From Cryptomeria japonica (taxonomy: Eukaryota > Streptophyta > Pinopsida > Cupressales > Cupressaceae), in NCBI RefSeq assembly GCF_030272615.1, contig NC_081412.1, positions 97,403,796 through 97,467,795 on the forward strand: a stretch of DNA of 64,000 nt, given 5' to 3'. This document shows, one piece after another, positions 1 to 11,256 of the stretch (its first letter is position 1; each line of letters begins with the position of its first letter). The position numbers were made by a program, and so were the translations under genes. The notes beneath the pieces are model-generated. The model had not been told where the DNA came from and did no database searches. It was given only the letters and a program-made list of their open reading frames with translations.

Positions 1-188
1 CCGAGGCACATAGCCAATGAACATTGGAATAGAAGAAACTCAACATATCATACATGTAGCTCAATCCTTATCAACAAACAAACTAAAAGAATTGTTGATT
101 TCTTCATAGAAAAAATATCAATTTTGCATGGACATATGCTGATATGCCGGGCCTGGATCCTAACTTCATAATGAATCATCTTTATATC
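1..188 (+). pseudogene. E0 pol fragment just upstream of RT
   Basis: This is the left-hand piece of a Ty3/Tat polyprotein. In one frame it reads like the segment between protease and RT (MNIGIEE...IIHVAQSLS), and after a frameshift it gives the pre-RT motif DMPGLDP followed by NHLYI. The same segment in E2 near 40.3-40.4 kb reads INLGTPD...VIHFAASLS and DMPGLDPELVLHHL. The text continues at 12,890 with the next residues of the same protein (TSRVKPVKKKL, then KMHPHVALLVKAELEKLL), so the two pieces were one gene before E1 inserted. It has stops and a frameshift and is not functional. Its 5' LTR, gag and protease lie to the left of the window. Confidence 0.8.
184..188. repeat. Target-site duplication of E1, left copy (ATATC)
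   Basis: ATATC sits directly before the TGTAGC start of the 5' LTR of E1 and again directly after the CACACA end of its 3' LTR. A 5-bp duplication is normal for Ty3-type integrase. Removing E1 and one copy restores a continuous reading frame across the E0 RT region, which independently confirms the ends. Confidence 0.93.
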
Positions 189-1198
189 TGTAGCGTCGTA
201 AATTGTATGCACTTGCTAAGGCAATACAATTTCACACCTAGTTTAGCACCCGCCTTGGCGCGGTTTGCATTTTGCATTGCATTTCCCCTTTAGCACTTAA
301 TTAATCAAATTAATTAGGTCTAAGGTCCTATTTCATCATCCTTCACATCATAAAGTCGGGCCCTTTCGTTAAAGTGTGCCCCTTTTCATGTTATTCCTAC
401 AATACATCATCTAATCAAAAACCCTAATTAAGTCCTATTTTGAACTTGGGGGCTTGATTTCGGGGGTCAAAACATCTCGAAATCACCTGTAACTTCGGGA
501 TTCTCTCTAAAATCATCATATCTGACGGCCCTGAAAATTTGGTGAAAAGTTGCCGGGACCATGCGCCCGGAGTGCACACGGTCCCGGACATTTTTCCCAA
601 AATTTTAGGAGCACGATCCAATCATAAAATAAAGCTTAACCCCAAGAAATTGGCGGGAGATTCAATCTCTAGGTCGGCCAAAAGATGAAATTACGACCTA
701 GGATTTCATACATAAGAGCTCTCTTTCTTCATTTGAAGGGATCTGGATTTTTGTTTTGAGGAACCTCATATGCAGCGAAAGAGCAGATCTTTGAAGACTT
801 CAACAACATTCAACATCCCTCTATCAAGCATTTGTCAATTTCATTCATCCATTTAGGGGTTGGAAGACATTGAAGAACAATAGGAGATTACCGACTGAAG
901 ATTGGCTTGTACCCCTCCCTTGGGGGTTGGGTATGATTTCATGTTGTTTTCTTGTCTTTGCATAAGCTTCAATATCTCATTTATTCATGCTTTAGATCAC
1001 TTTGCATCTTGATTTAGAGCATTTACATTATCATTTACAAGCAATTAGGGTTTACTTTCTAGGTTGCTCTAGTTTGCTTACTTGCATTTTAGATCTTGCA
1101 CACACACAAGGTCTGCACACACATTACTTTTACAATACAACTTGGCTATTCGTGGAGGTGGAAATCACCGAAGCGGGGGTTTGACTAAGGCAAAACCC

Positions 1199-1205
1199 TA
1201 TATAG
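1199..1205 (+). promoter_or_regulatory. Candidate LTR TATA box (E1)
   Basis: TATATAG occurs about 650 bp before the end of the LTR, in both LTR copies (second copy from 12,254). It is followed after about 30 bp by a region that could hold the transcription start. The assignment rests on position and motif only. Confidence 0.4.
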
Positions 1206-1324
1206 CCACCCAAACACCTTTTTCAGATACAAGTGCAGGTTTCAGGACTTGGACGACGCCGTAGGTTGCAGATCCGGGAAAAGCAGGTCGAGACAGCACC
1301 CCACACCAAATTGCAGGGCAAAAG

Positions 1325-1430
1325 ACCAGGACAGGGGCGTGGGGTGCCCTGGTCCTGCCAGAACAGGGGCGCTGGGCGCCCTGGTCCCTGGGACAGAGGC
1401 GCTGAGCGCCTTGGTCCTCCTGACAGACAA
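1325..1430 (+). repeat. GC-rich tandem block in E1 5' LTR
   Basis: About three imperfect units of roughly 32 bp built on GGACAGGGGCG, GGGCGCC and CTGGTCCTG. The block stands out against the AT-rich surroundings and contains the palindromic core GGCGCC. The 3' LTR has the matching block at about 12,375-12,475 with different unit content, so the array has changed since insertion. Confidence 0.75.
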
Positions 1431-1850
1431 CATTTCAGACAGTTTTCCAGAGTGGAAAATAGCAGTTTCAAGTGCAGTTCCGGGACAAAATCAGGACAGT
1501 GGCGCCCGCGCCCTCGTCCCGAACATTTTCAGTCAAATTTTGAGTCTGGGTACGCATCTGCATTCTTGTTTTATCCTTGTGTTTATAGCTTTCCGTTGTT
1601 TAAGTTCAATTTTGCAATCTTGCTGTTAGCTCATACTTGCATTTTAGGGTTAGGAATTGAACTTGCATAATCTTACCTTTCAATTACAACAAAGGAATAG
1701 AAATCCTAATAGGTAGCCTGTGGCTCTCTCTTTCACAAAAAGAAGTAGCCAATTGTGTGATACCTCTAGGCTCTTTCGTATTCCGTAATGTGTGTCAAAA
1801 GGTAGGATTAGGGCATGATAACCTAGTCTCGCTTTTTCCCCCACACATTT

Positions 1851-1868
1851 TGGTGAACCCGACGTGAA
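1851..1868 (+). promoter_or_regulatory. Candidate primer-binding site of E1
   Basis: TGGTGAACCCGACGTGAA begins 4 bp after the end of the 5' LTR. A TGG start just inside the LTR is expected for a tRNA primer site. The same 18 bases occur in E2 at the equivalent place on the minus strand, which supports the call. I did not identify the priming tRNA. Confidence 0.8.
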
Positions 1869-2017
1869 ACTATCATTGCTTCCTCTTGCATTGCATTTGT
1901 TAGATCTAGATCTAGATTTAGTGTGTTTTCATTTCATTTTCATTAAAAAGAAAAAAAAAAAAGAGAGTGTGTTCCTTCGCATTGTGTGTTTAAATTTCAT
2001 GCAACTTTTATTTCAAA

Positions 2018-5000
2018 ATGTCAGACTTTTATTTGGAAAATGTTCATGCTTATGATGATTATTATGAGTATAGCCAAGATGAATTAGATGAATCTTTAGA
2101 TGAGTTTTTGAACCCTAAAGATGCCAAACCTTCATTTTACCAAAAACTCATAAACCTTGTTACTATGCCAATTCATTGTGATGAGAAAGATAAGTTGAAT
2201 GATTCTTCTCAAGGGTACATTCCTATCAACTCTTCCACTAAATCTAGTAACATGGTTGTTTTCAACAATCCCCTCTATGAAGAGATATCTCCTTTCGAAC
2301 CAAAAGATAAACCTTTTGATAGTTATGATCATACTTTGTTGGATGATGCTCTTGATGACTTTGTGGCTTTATCAATATCTTTAAACAAGAACAAGACTTC
2401 TAAATTGGTTAACATGATAAACTTGAATGAGCATAAAAAGCCTCTCTTTGAAGTCCAAGGTGCTTATCCTTCTCCCACCTTTCAAGTTCCTAAATCACCT
2501 CTCCTTACTGTCCAAGGAGGGTATGATCATGATTCTTTTCATACTCCGAATAAACCAATCATCACTGTGCAAGGAAGAAAACCTATAAGTCCTTATAGTT
2601 ATGCCAAGCAAATAACTAGAGAGAGTTATCATGCAGTTGCCCATACCTATCATACCAGAAATAATAGGCAGCCTAGTCCTCCTCCTGTTATTCCAGTTTC
2701 TCTTCCGAATCCTCAACCAGTTCTTCCGCAAGCTCCACGTATTTCACAAGTTCTTAGTAAGGAATATGATCTCATAGAACAACTTAAAGTTACCCCTGCT
2801 AAGATATCCCTTTGGGATTTGATTCAAACTTCTTTCGCTCATCATGGAATGTTACAAGATGCCTTGAAAGATTTGAATGTTCCTCCACCGAATACATCTA
2901 GTAATATAGCATCTTTGGTTAACTCTGTGATGAATCCTAAAGCTCAAATTGTGTTTACCCAAGATGAGTTGCCTACTAGTGAAATTCAACATCAATATGA
3001 TCCCTTGATGATTGTGGTTATCATGAAAGACACTGCTATAAGACAAACACTAGTAGATAATGGCTCTGATCTTAATGTGTGTAGCATTAATCTTTTGCAT
3101 AAGATGAATGTGGATACATCCCTAATTGAGCCGGACTCTCGTCCTATTCGAGGCTTTGATAATGTGGCTAAAACTTCATTAGGTACTATCACCTTACCCA
3201 TCATAGTGGGGCCTGTTACTTTGCCTACTCCTATCCATGTTATGTCGGGAAATCTAACATACAACTTGTTATTAGGGAGACCTTGGATTCACAGTATGCA
3301 TGCTGTCCCCTCTACATTGCACAGACAAGTTAAGTTTATCTACAACAATAAGACATATACCTTGATAGGTGATACCAATTTTCAAGCTTGTTTGCAAACA
3401 TCTACTTCCAAAGGGGGTGCCTCTAAGCCGCCCTCATCTAGTGATGACTCTTTAAACAAGATACCTATCGATGGATCCTCGCTCTCTAATGATCAAAATT
3501 CTTTGGATGAGTTTGGAGCTCCTGAAGAAGACTCTTCTCGACTTGAAACTACACATAAGAAGGATTTTGATCCTGAGAAGGTTCTCGTAGACGATGATTG
3601 GGGATCCCTTGATTTTAATCCCACCTTTGTAGGCGAATGTAAGGTTCCTTCTAGAGAACTTAAAGTTGAAAAGAAGGAAGAAGCTAAAAATCAATCAACA
3701 TTACCTGAGCCTATGAGTAATAATTTTGTGGCCGCTTCTCAAACTTCTTCTCCTCACACCTCTAATTCTGAAGAGTTTGACTCTTTGTCTTATGAAAAAC
3801 CGCCTTCTCTTTCTGAAATGGTTGATCGTTATGGTCGTGGTTTTCACATTTTTGCTAAGCATGGGTATCATGGAAATGGTTGTGGCGCTCATGAACAAGG
3901 GATAAAGGTTCCTCTAGAGAATAATCTTCACAATTATGCCTTTGGACTTGGCTATAATCCCTGCAAGCGCACTAAAGCTTCTAAGAGACCATGTATTAGT
4001 GTTAATGCTATTTCTACATCTCTATCAATGCAACACCCTGAGTATATTGATGAGGATCCTTCGTGTGCCTGTGCTTTGGATGTTTTTCCTACCGATGATG
4101 CTTTAGCTGAGTTTTTAGGAGCATATGATACTCTTCCTCGTTATCATCACAATAGGGGACTCCCTTATTGTTTGAACACTGAAGCCTATTTTGGAAAAGA
4201 GATTGATAATGATGAGATTGTGAAAGAATTCCCTCAGTTAAAGGATACTCCTCAACAAAGTAATCTTCTCATAAGTGACACCACTGATGTTAAGATGGAT
4301 CCTTGCAATGAAGAAAAAATTATTAAAATTGGAAAATGTTTGGATGAAGAGGAACAAAAACAATATGAAGATTTATTGCATGAATTCCCCGAGATCTTTG
4401 CTTGGACATACTCTAACATGCCAGGAATAGATCCTAAGATTGTTACTCATAACATTGTCTTAGTTCCTGATGCTAAGCCCGTGAAACAAAAGATTCGAAA
4501 AATGAATCCTAAGGTGGCTCTGCTTGTTAAGGCTAAGATTGAAAAATTATTGGAGGCTGGATTTATCCGCCCTATTGATTATTCCCTGTGGATTTCAAAT
4601 ATTGTCGCTGTGGCTAAACCAGATAATAAAATAAGAATGTGTACTGATTTTTGAGATTTAAATAAGGCTTCTTTAAAAGATGATTTCCCTCTTCCAAACA
4701 TTGACATGATAGTTGATTCTACGGCAGGACATGCCTTGTTATCCTTCATGGATGGTTTTTCAGGATACAATCAAATTTACATTAACCCTCAAGATCAATT
4801 CAAAACTGCTTTCACCACTCCTTGGGGTACGTTTTGTTGGATAATGATGCCTTTTGGACTTAAAAATGCCGGTGCAACTTATCAACGAGCGATGACCCTT
4901 ATCTTTCATGATTATATGCATAAGATTTTAGAAGATTATGTTGATGATATTTTGGCCAAATCTATTCTCCGCATAGATCATATTAAAATCCTTCGTCAAA

Positions 5001-7564
5001 TCTTTGAAAGAATTCATAAATATCACATGCGCTTGAATCCCCAAAAATGTGTTTTTGGTGTGGATAGTGGAAAACTATTAGGATTCATAGTCTTGCATCG
5101 TGGGATTGAGGTGGATACTAAGAAAATAGATGCTATTGTCAACATGCCACCTCCTAGAAATGTGTCCCAACTCAAAAGCTTACAAGGAAAGATTCAAGCT
5201 ATTCGTAGGTTTGTATCTCAACTTGCGGATCGCACTTTTCCTTTTACTCAGCTTCTCAAAAAGAATATCACTTTTCAATGGAATGAAGATTGTTAGCAAG
5301 CATTTGAAGATTTAAAAGTGTATCTGGCTAATCCTCCTATCCTTCGACTGGCCGAACCTTCTCAACCCTTCCTTCTTTATATAGCTGCTTCCTCTCATGC
5401 TCTTGCAGCATTATTGGCACAACATGATAAAGACGGTAAGGAGTGTCCGATTTATTATATAAGTCATACCTTACTCGATTATGAGACCCGATATTCTGTG
5501 ATAGAAAGACAATGCTTGGCCTTGGTGTTTGCGACTCAGAAATTGAGACATTATTTCTTAAATTCAGAAGTCCACGTCATGGTAAAGTTTGATCCTTTGA
5601 AGCATCTTTTCTCTAAAACTGATTTATCAGGATGCCTAGCTAAGTGGGTTATGATGTTAACTGAATTTGACCTTAAATTTGTTTCACAAAAAGCAATTAA
5701 AGGGCAAGCGTTGACCGATCACCTAGTGGAGGCCCCTTCACCTTTCTCCTTCCCTAACCCTGAGTCTTTTCCTGATGACTTCATTCTTTGTACAGAGAAA
5801 GATGAAACTTGGGAGTTATACTTTGACAGCTCTAAGTGTCGCATAGGATCGGGGGCAGGTGTTGTTCTGATTTCGCCTACAAAGAAGTCTATTCCCTTAT
5901 CTTATCGTCTCAATTTCCTATGTACCAATAACATCGCTGAGTATGAGGCTCTTATAGCAGGAATAAAGGCAGCCTTAGCTCTGAATATAAAACACATACA
6001 TATTTTTGGAGACTCTCAATTGATTATAAGACAAGTAACAGGACTATATCAAGCGAAACAAGACAAATTATCACAATATAAAGACCTTGCTATCTCTTTG
6101 TTACAAAAAATTGATTCTTACACCATGGAACCTGTTCCTCGAAAAGATAATCGACATGCAGACGCAATGGCATGTGTGGCTTCTTTGATATCTTTAGAGG
6201 ACCCTATGGTTGATCTTAAATTTGTTATTCACAACCTTATTTCTCCAGCTATTGTAGATGATTCTAGCTTAGTTACATGTTGTGACTTTATTGATTCAGA
6301 TGAATGGTACTCGCATATCATAAGATACTTGACTGATGGTACCTTTCCTAATTCCGCTAATAGGAACACTAGGGCTAGAGTTCGCAAGCTGTCCGCTAGA
6401 TATATCATTCTTTCTAATGTTCTTTACTGAAGGGGTTATAACGATCTTCTCCTTCGTTGTCTTAACAAATCAGAAATCCCTATTGCCCTTGAAGAGGCCC
6501 ATTCAGGTGCCTATGGGGGGCATTTTGGAGGCAAATCCTTGGTTCAAAGAGTGCTTCGCATGGGATATTATTGGCAAACTATGCAGCAAGATTCTTTTTC
6601 ATTTGTTAAGAAATGTCATCAATGTCAACAACACAATAATTTGATTCATGCTCCTGCCCAAAAACTTCGTTCTCATGTAGCTTCTTGGCCTTTCTCCACA
6701 TGGGGATTGGATCTTATTGGTAAAATCTCCCCTCCTTCATCTCAAGGACATACTTTCATTATAACCGCAATAGATTACTTTACAAAATGGGTAGAAGCCA
6801 TTCCCCTTCACTCTACTACTGCTGAAGTGATTTGTCGATTTCTTCTAGAAAACATTATTTCTCAATTTGGGATACCTTCCACTATAATCTTTGATAATGG
6901 GACATCATTTAAGAACAAGGACGTGAAGAAATTCCTTGAGAAATATCATATCAAACATCGATTTTCTACACCATACTATCCTCAATCGAATGGTCAAGCC
7001 GAATCATCCAATAAGATAATTGAACAAATTCTTCGTAAAACTATGAATAAGCATGGTAAGAATTGGAGTACTCAGCTGATCTATGCTCTTTGGGCCTACT
7101 GAACGAGCATACGAATTGCTACTGGAACTACACCTTATAATCTTGTTTATGGTGTTGATGCTATTATGCCTTTAGAATTAGAGATTCCGTCACTTAGAAT
7201 TTCTCTCAGAGGTATAGTAGATGATGACGCTTATAGAGAACAAAGACTTCAACAGCTTGAGATGCTTGATGAACAGCGTATAAATGCTCTTGAGCATATT
7301 CAAGCGTATCACAAAACTTTACAACGAAGCTATAATGATAAGGTTATTCAACGTTCCTTCTCAGTGGGTGACTTAGTACTCTATGAGAATCAACGCAATG
7401 TGAATGCCTTACCTAAAGAAAAGGGAAAATTTAGTCCTAATTGGATTGGACTATACATTGTTATTGAAGATTATGGATCAGGTGCTTACAAAATAGCGGG
7501 TGTAGACGGTACATCTCTTAAAGACCCTATAAACGCTATGCACTTGCGTAGATACTATGCTTAA
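2018..7564 (+). pseudogene. pol: E1 polyprotein: PR, G-patch, RT, RNase H, archaeal-type RNase H, integrase
   Basis: One frame of 1,849 codons, broken only by in-frame stops at 4,652 (TGA), 5,294 (TAG), 6,428 (TGA) and 7,100 (TGA). There is no frameshift. The N-terminal ~240 residues are acidic, with three VQG repeats, and replace the usual Gag capsid. Protease has LVDNGSDLN with Asp near residue 347. A G-patch-like segment lies at about 600-647 (IFAKHGYHGNG...FGLGYNP). RT carries YVDD near 974. RNase H spans about 1,105-1,210 and a second RNase H about 1,265-1,390, with FDSS, AEYEAL, FGDSQL and HADAMA as the catalytic D-E-D-D. Integrase has the HHCC finger (about 1,491-1,540, CHQC) and the DDE core (DLIG, FDNG, QAESSN). 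The protein would copy and integrate the element; it is inactive as it stands. All four stops fit C-to-T changes (CGA to TGA, CAG to TAG). Confidence 0.93.
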
Positions 7565-8138
7565 TTCCTCATTCCTTATCATTCATCTATTTCCTTTCTC
7601 ACTTCTGCAAAATTGGATAATATGTTAGCATATCTTTGTTAGAGCAAATGGAATTAAATAATGTTTTGTTTAATCTATATTGCTTCGTTCCTGACAAGCG
7701 TGTTTCTTTACTTTATGGTTTGTCTTGAATTCATTTTATGTAAATTGTAAAAGATTTACATTTTTCATTATGTTGACATATTATACAATATCTTTATGTG
7801 TTAAGTTGAATCATGTCACATTAGTTATATGATTCTTAGGCTTAACACATATTTTTCTTCCCTATCATCAATGTAGTACTTGATTAAATATTTTAATTAA
7901 GTCACACATGTATCAATTTAATCATGGAGCATTGAGAAATCAATCACATGGAAATTAAATTCAGAACATACATGTACATCTACCAAATGTATTAACTTTA
8001 ATCAAAATACACATTGTTTTTAGACATTAAAGATAACACGTTTGAGACAAAGAAGCATGTATATATATATATATGTGAATCAGTATACAAAGGTAGGTCA
8101 CTACACATCCAAAATGTGACCTACCCTACATCATAAGA
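7565..8138 (+). other. E1 spacer between integrase and the antisense gene
   Basis: AT-rich non-coding DNA. It holds a short TA dinucleotide run near 8,060. It would serve as the 3' flank of both the sense polyprotein and the antisense PMD gene, which converge here. No terminator could be identified. Confidence 0.6.
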
Positions 8139-10232
8139 TCATCTCCTATCCCTAGGGCTGGTGGCTGGAGAGTGACGACTAGAAGCTCCCTCCTGATCCG
8201 GCCGTGCAGGTGGACCCATAGGGGTATACCATGATATAGATCGTGAATGGCTCCGAGAGGAACTCCTACGATCCCTATCCATAAGGATCACGTGATACGA
8301 GGTAGCTTCGGCCTGAGCTGCTACTAGATCATGCTGTGCCCACTGAAGGTCCTCTCATAGAGCTCGCTCTCTCTCCCTCCATATCTCTACTTGTACTCGA
8401 AATGGAGAAAATAAATCATCATGCTGACAAGCGTTCCCTTGAGGTCTATAAGCAACCTGTGAGGAACTAGGGATCTGCGCCGTCGTGGAGATATCTGTCA
8501 CTGCTTGCTGGATCAGAGAACGCCACTCCTGCACATTAGCTGTAGCAGTAGAACAGATCATGTATTAGTACCATTTTATATCATCAAAACATCAATCAAT
8601 CAATTTAAGCCTACTATACTTGGATATCCCTCACGCCAGTAGGGATCGTGATATGGTAGCATCTGTGACTGGGAACTACTAGGCTCCCCACACTCAAATA
8701 ATCTGTGCATGATGGGTGTAGGCTGGCCCATACTGGAAATAGGTCTCTGTATCGCCTCATGTTCCCCCTTTTGAGGAATAAGAGGAGGATCCAGGGCTAT
8801 GGTATCATCTCCTGAATGGTGGGGAGCGGCATCTGACCCCTCCTCATCATCTCTATCCTCATCCTCATCCTCATCCTCGTCCGCATCCTCACCTGCATCC
8901 TCGTTCTCTTCATCTATATCTGTGTCATCCTCCTCCTCCTCAGCACTAGGCTGATCCCCTGTGGGTGGATCAGGATCTCCTGCCTCCTCATGACCCTCTC
9001 CCTCCTCTGACCTGGATCCCTGATCCTCATCTCGGTCTCCATGGGCCTGGATGGCCTGTCGGGTGATCTAGTGGAAAGATAGGCCTTGGGTATGATCTCA
9101 TAAACCATGAGAGATACTTGCGCTGTGCCCCGGGATCTGTAGCATAATCAGTGACCACATCCTGGTCGGACCCCTATATATCTGTGATCTCGATATCATC
9201 TATCATAGGTCTCGCTACTACTCTGGGTCTGGGAAGGACTCGTGAGTGTCAAGTGTAGATGGGCACATCAGCTGGAACACACTGCTCTAGCCCAAACTGC
9301 CTCCGTACTCGGTCAAAGTAGAATGGGACTATGATGTGTGGATATCGCCCTCTCAGTAGGCAGTTCCTCTGTAAGCATGCTAACTGTCTCTCCATCCCAT
9401 CCCATCTGTGCATCCGCAGATATGGTCTCCACACAGTTACCTCAGCTGTCAATCTATCAAATGTCACTCTCCAATACAATAGATCTCCAAATCTCCACTC
9501 GCTGGTAAGTGGATAAGCAAATACCCTAGGTCGCTCACTAGCCACACTCATCGGATAGCCGACAGGCATGGTGCATGTAAAGTGCTCAAATATCCACACT
9601 TGCAAAAGTGTGCATGTCATCAAGCTACAACCTTGTCCGAAAACGTACTCCTCAAGGTCATGATAGAGATGTGCAAGCATACTCTAACCCCAGGCGTACA
9701 CTCTCCTATGTCTCTCCATGGCCCTGATGCACCATGTGAGACCCCCATGCATGTGTGTACCTCGCCCATTAGGGCAGACAGCTAGCGCAATAATGGCTAT
9801 CATAAGACGTCTCATGAGGGGCACCTCTCCTGTAGGATGTAAGAGCCAGCTGACCATGATACAACCTCTCATCTCACTCGGCATGACTCTCCCTATGCAA
9901 TATACCTGCTCCCTCTGATGATCCTCTACTGACCGATCGGTCGCATATGTCATGGTAGCTCCTCTGATCAGTAGGCGAAGAATGCGGTACACATCCTCAA
10001 GTGTCACCGTCATCTCCCCTACTGGAAGCTGGAACGTGCATGTGTCAGGATCCCATCGCTCCATGAGTGCCATCAGCATCGCGGGATGAAATCGAATGGC
10101 CGACATAAGAATCATAGACCATAAACCCACGATCGACAATGTGTCTCTCTCTGCCTGGGTCAGCCAGGGAATCTGATCTCGCAAACTACGAAGAATCTGC
10201 CCTGCCGTATGCTCTCTCATGTATGGGAGACC

Positions 10233-10593
10233 CTGCAACACAAAAACATAACTATAATCAGTACTCAATCATCAAAATCATTCATGCAAACTGTCGAACA
10301 TCATATGCTAACCCTGGTATCTCTTGCCAAGTCCTGATTGGGACGCCCTGTCAGGGACCATGGCGCCCTGAAGGGACCATGGCGCCCTGTCAGGGACCAT
10401 GGCGCCCCACAGGGACCATGGCGCCCTGAAGGGACCATGGTGCCCCACAGGGACCATGGCGCCCTGAAGGGACCATGGTGCCCCACAGGGACCATGGCAC
10501 CCTATGTGGGACCCACGGTTAGATTCCAGGGCCCGCAAATGATCACAGAAAGTCAAATGCAGAAAATCAAAAGTCAACGTTCAGTCAACTCAC
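10233..10593 (-). other. First intron of the E1 PMD gene
   Basis: Donor AAG|GTGAGT and acceptor TTGTGTTGCAG|GG. The intron joins codons in phase 0. It contains the whole GGGACCATGGCGCC minisatellite. The E2 PMD gene has an intron of 384 bp at the corresponding place, also phase 0, which supports the prediction. Confidence 0.7.
10343..10512 (+). repeat. Minisatellite GGGACCATGGCGCCCTGA in the PMD intron
   Basis: About eight imperfect units of 20-22 bp, alternating between CCCTGAA and CCCCACA spacers. The core GGGACCATGGCGCC is close to the LTR sequence CGGGACCATGGCGCCCGG near 11,623-11,640. The reading frames found here on both strands are products of the repeat and not genes. Confidence 0.85.
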
Positions 10594-10620
10594 CTTGTCC
10601 AGTGGCTCGTCGTCGATCAT

Positions 10621-11241
10621 GACTTGTCGCAGGATCTCAATCCTCGTGGGACGCTCCAGTCATCATGAAGGCATGATGATGGCTATGTGGGCTCCGCTGC
10701 AATAAACAATATTCAAAAATCAACAAAGTGACAAATGCAAATGTCACTTTCAAGGTATATACTTTCATTCCTTTACATTTACTTTCAAAACCCTAATTTT
10801 CCTCTATCACTCATTTCATCATAACTTGAGTTTGGGAGATGCGATTTTTGAACTGTTTGTTGCTTAGGAATCGTATTTTCATTCCCCTACTCTCGGGATG
10901 TTCCAAAAAGTGCTCTGATGAAGCCTTTTTTAGTGAACATCCCTCATCAATACTCTCTTACACAATTTGTCGTAAGTAAACATGCTACCCTGTTTCACCT
11001 CCCTAATAAGCAAGTCGAAACAGGGGGGGGCATATAGCTACTCACAAATTTCAACACTTTCCTTAGTAAGCATTAGGTGATTTTGTGATCTAACGTGTGT
11101 TTTGTAGGGTGCGGTTCCTAACTGTGTACTGCAGATACCGCTGGGGGCTTCGTTCGACAACTTATGGATATATCATTTTTCAAATGATGTTTACTTTCTG
11201 TACTTTAGCTTGCATATGCACGTAGTACTCATATGACCACT
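10621..11241 (+). other. E1 region between the PMD gene start and the polypurine tract
   Basis: Non-coding. On the minus strand this is where a promoter for the antisense gene would have to lie if it is independent of the LTRs. I see no convincing TATA box or other defined signal. A run of eight G lies near 11,024-11,031. Confidence 0.45.
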
Positions 11242-11256
11242 AAAGTGGGGGCTAAA
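11242..11256 (+). promoter_or_regulatory. E1 polypurine tract
   Basis: AAAGTGGGGGCTAAA directly precedes the TGTAGC start of the 3' LTR. This is where the RNA primer for plus-strand DNA synthesis is expected. The matching tracts are AAAGAGGAGCAAA in E0 and AAAGAGGGGTAAAA in E2. Confidence 0.85.

Larger units (their letters stand above)
189..1847 (+). repeat. E1 5' LTR
   Basis: Starts TGTAGCGTCG and ends CCCACACA. It matches the copy at 11,257 over its whole length. Differences include a 14-bp extra stretch near 890 that is missing in the 3' copy, and a rearranged GC-rich repeat block near 1,330-1,440. It contains a TATA-like box, and several short false ORFs arise from the GC-rich block. Confidence 0.95.
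8139..10620 (-). pseudogene. E1 antisense gene: plant mobile domain (PMD) protein
   Basis: Read on the strand opposite to pol. A nine-codon first exon (10,620-10,594, MIDDEPLDK) ends at GTGAGT; the acceptor TTGCAG lies before 10,232, giving a phase-0 intron. Exon 2 encodes the PMD core (ALMERW...CTFQLPVGEMTVTLEDVYRIL), then LLHPTGEVPLMRR, YAWG, LAHLYHDLEEYVFG and FDRVRRQFGLEQ, and ends in YLSWFMRSYPRP, the usual end of a PMD. A D/E-rich tract follows near 8.8-9.0 kb. A second intron probably ends at CTACAG before 8,538, and the last exon ends in an Arg/Ser-rich tail. In-frame stops at 9,684 and 9,249 break the gene. PMD proteins occur in plant nuclei (MAIN/MAIL family) and in transposons; the role in Tat elements is not known. 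The same gene type sits in E0 and E2. Confidence 0.85.

Noticed and set aside
4652-4654. Programmed stop-codon readthrough in the E1 polyprotein
   Set aside because: The stop lies inside the RT core at a conserved Arg position (DFRDLN) and three more stops of the same type follow; simple C-to-T damage explains all.
8838-9010. Separate gene in the CCTCATCCTCATCCTC tract
   Set aside because: It is the acidic tail of the antisense PMD gene read on the wrong strand.
10343-10512. CRISPR-like array or protein-coding frames over the GGGACCATGG repeats
   Set aside because: Units are contiguous with no unique spacers, the setting is plant DNA, and the frames on both strands are products of the repeat.
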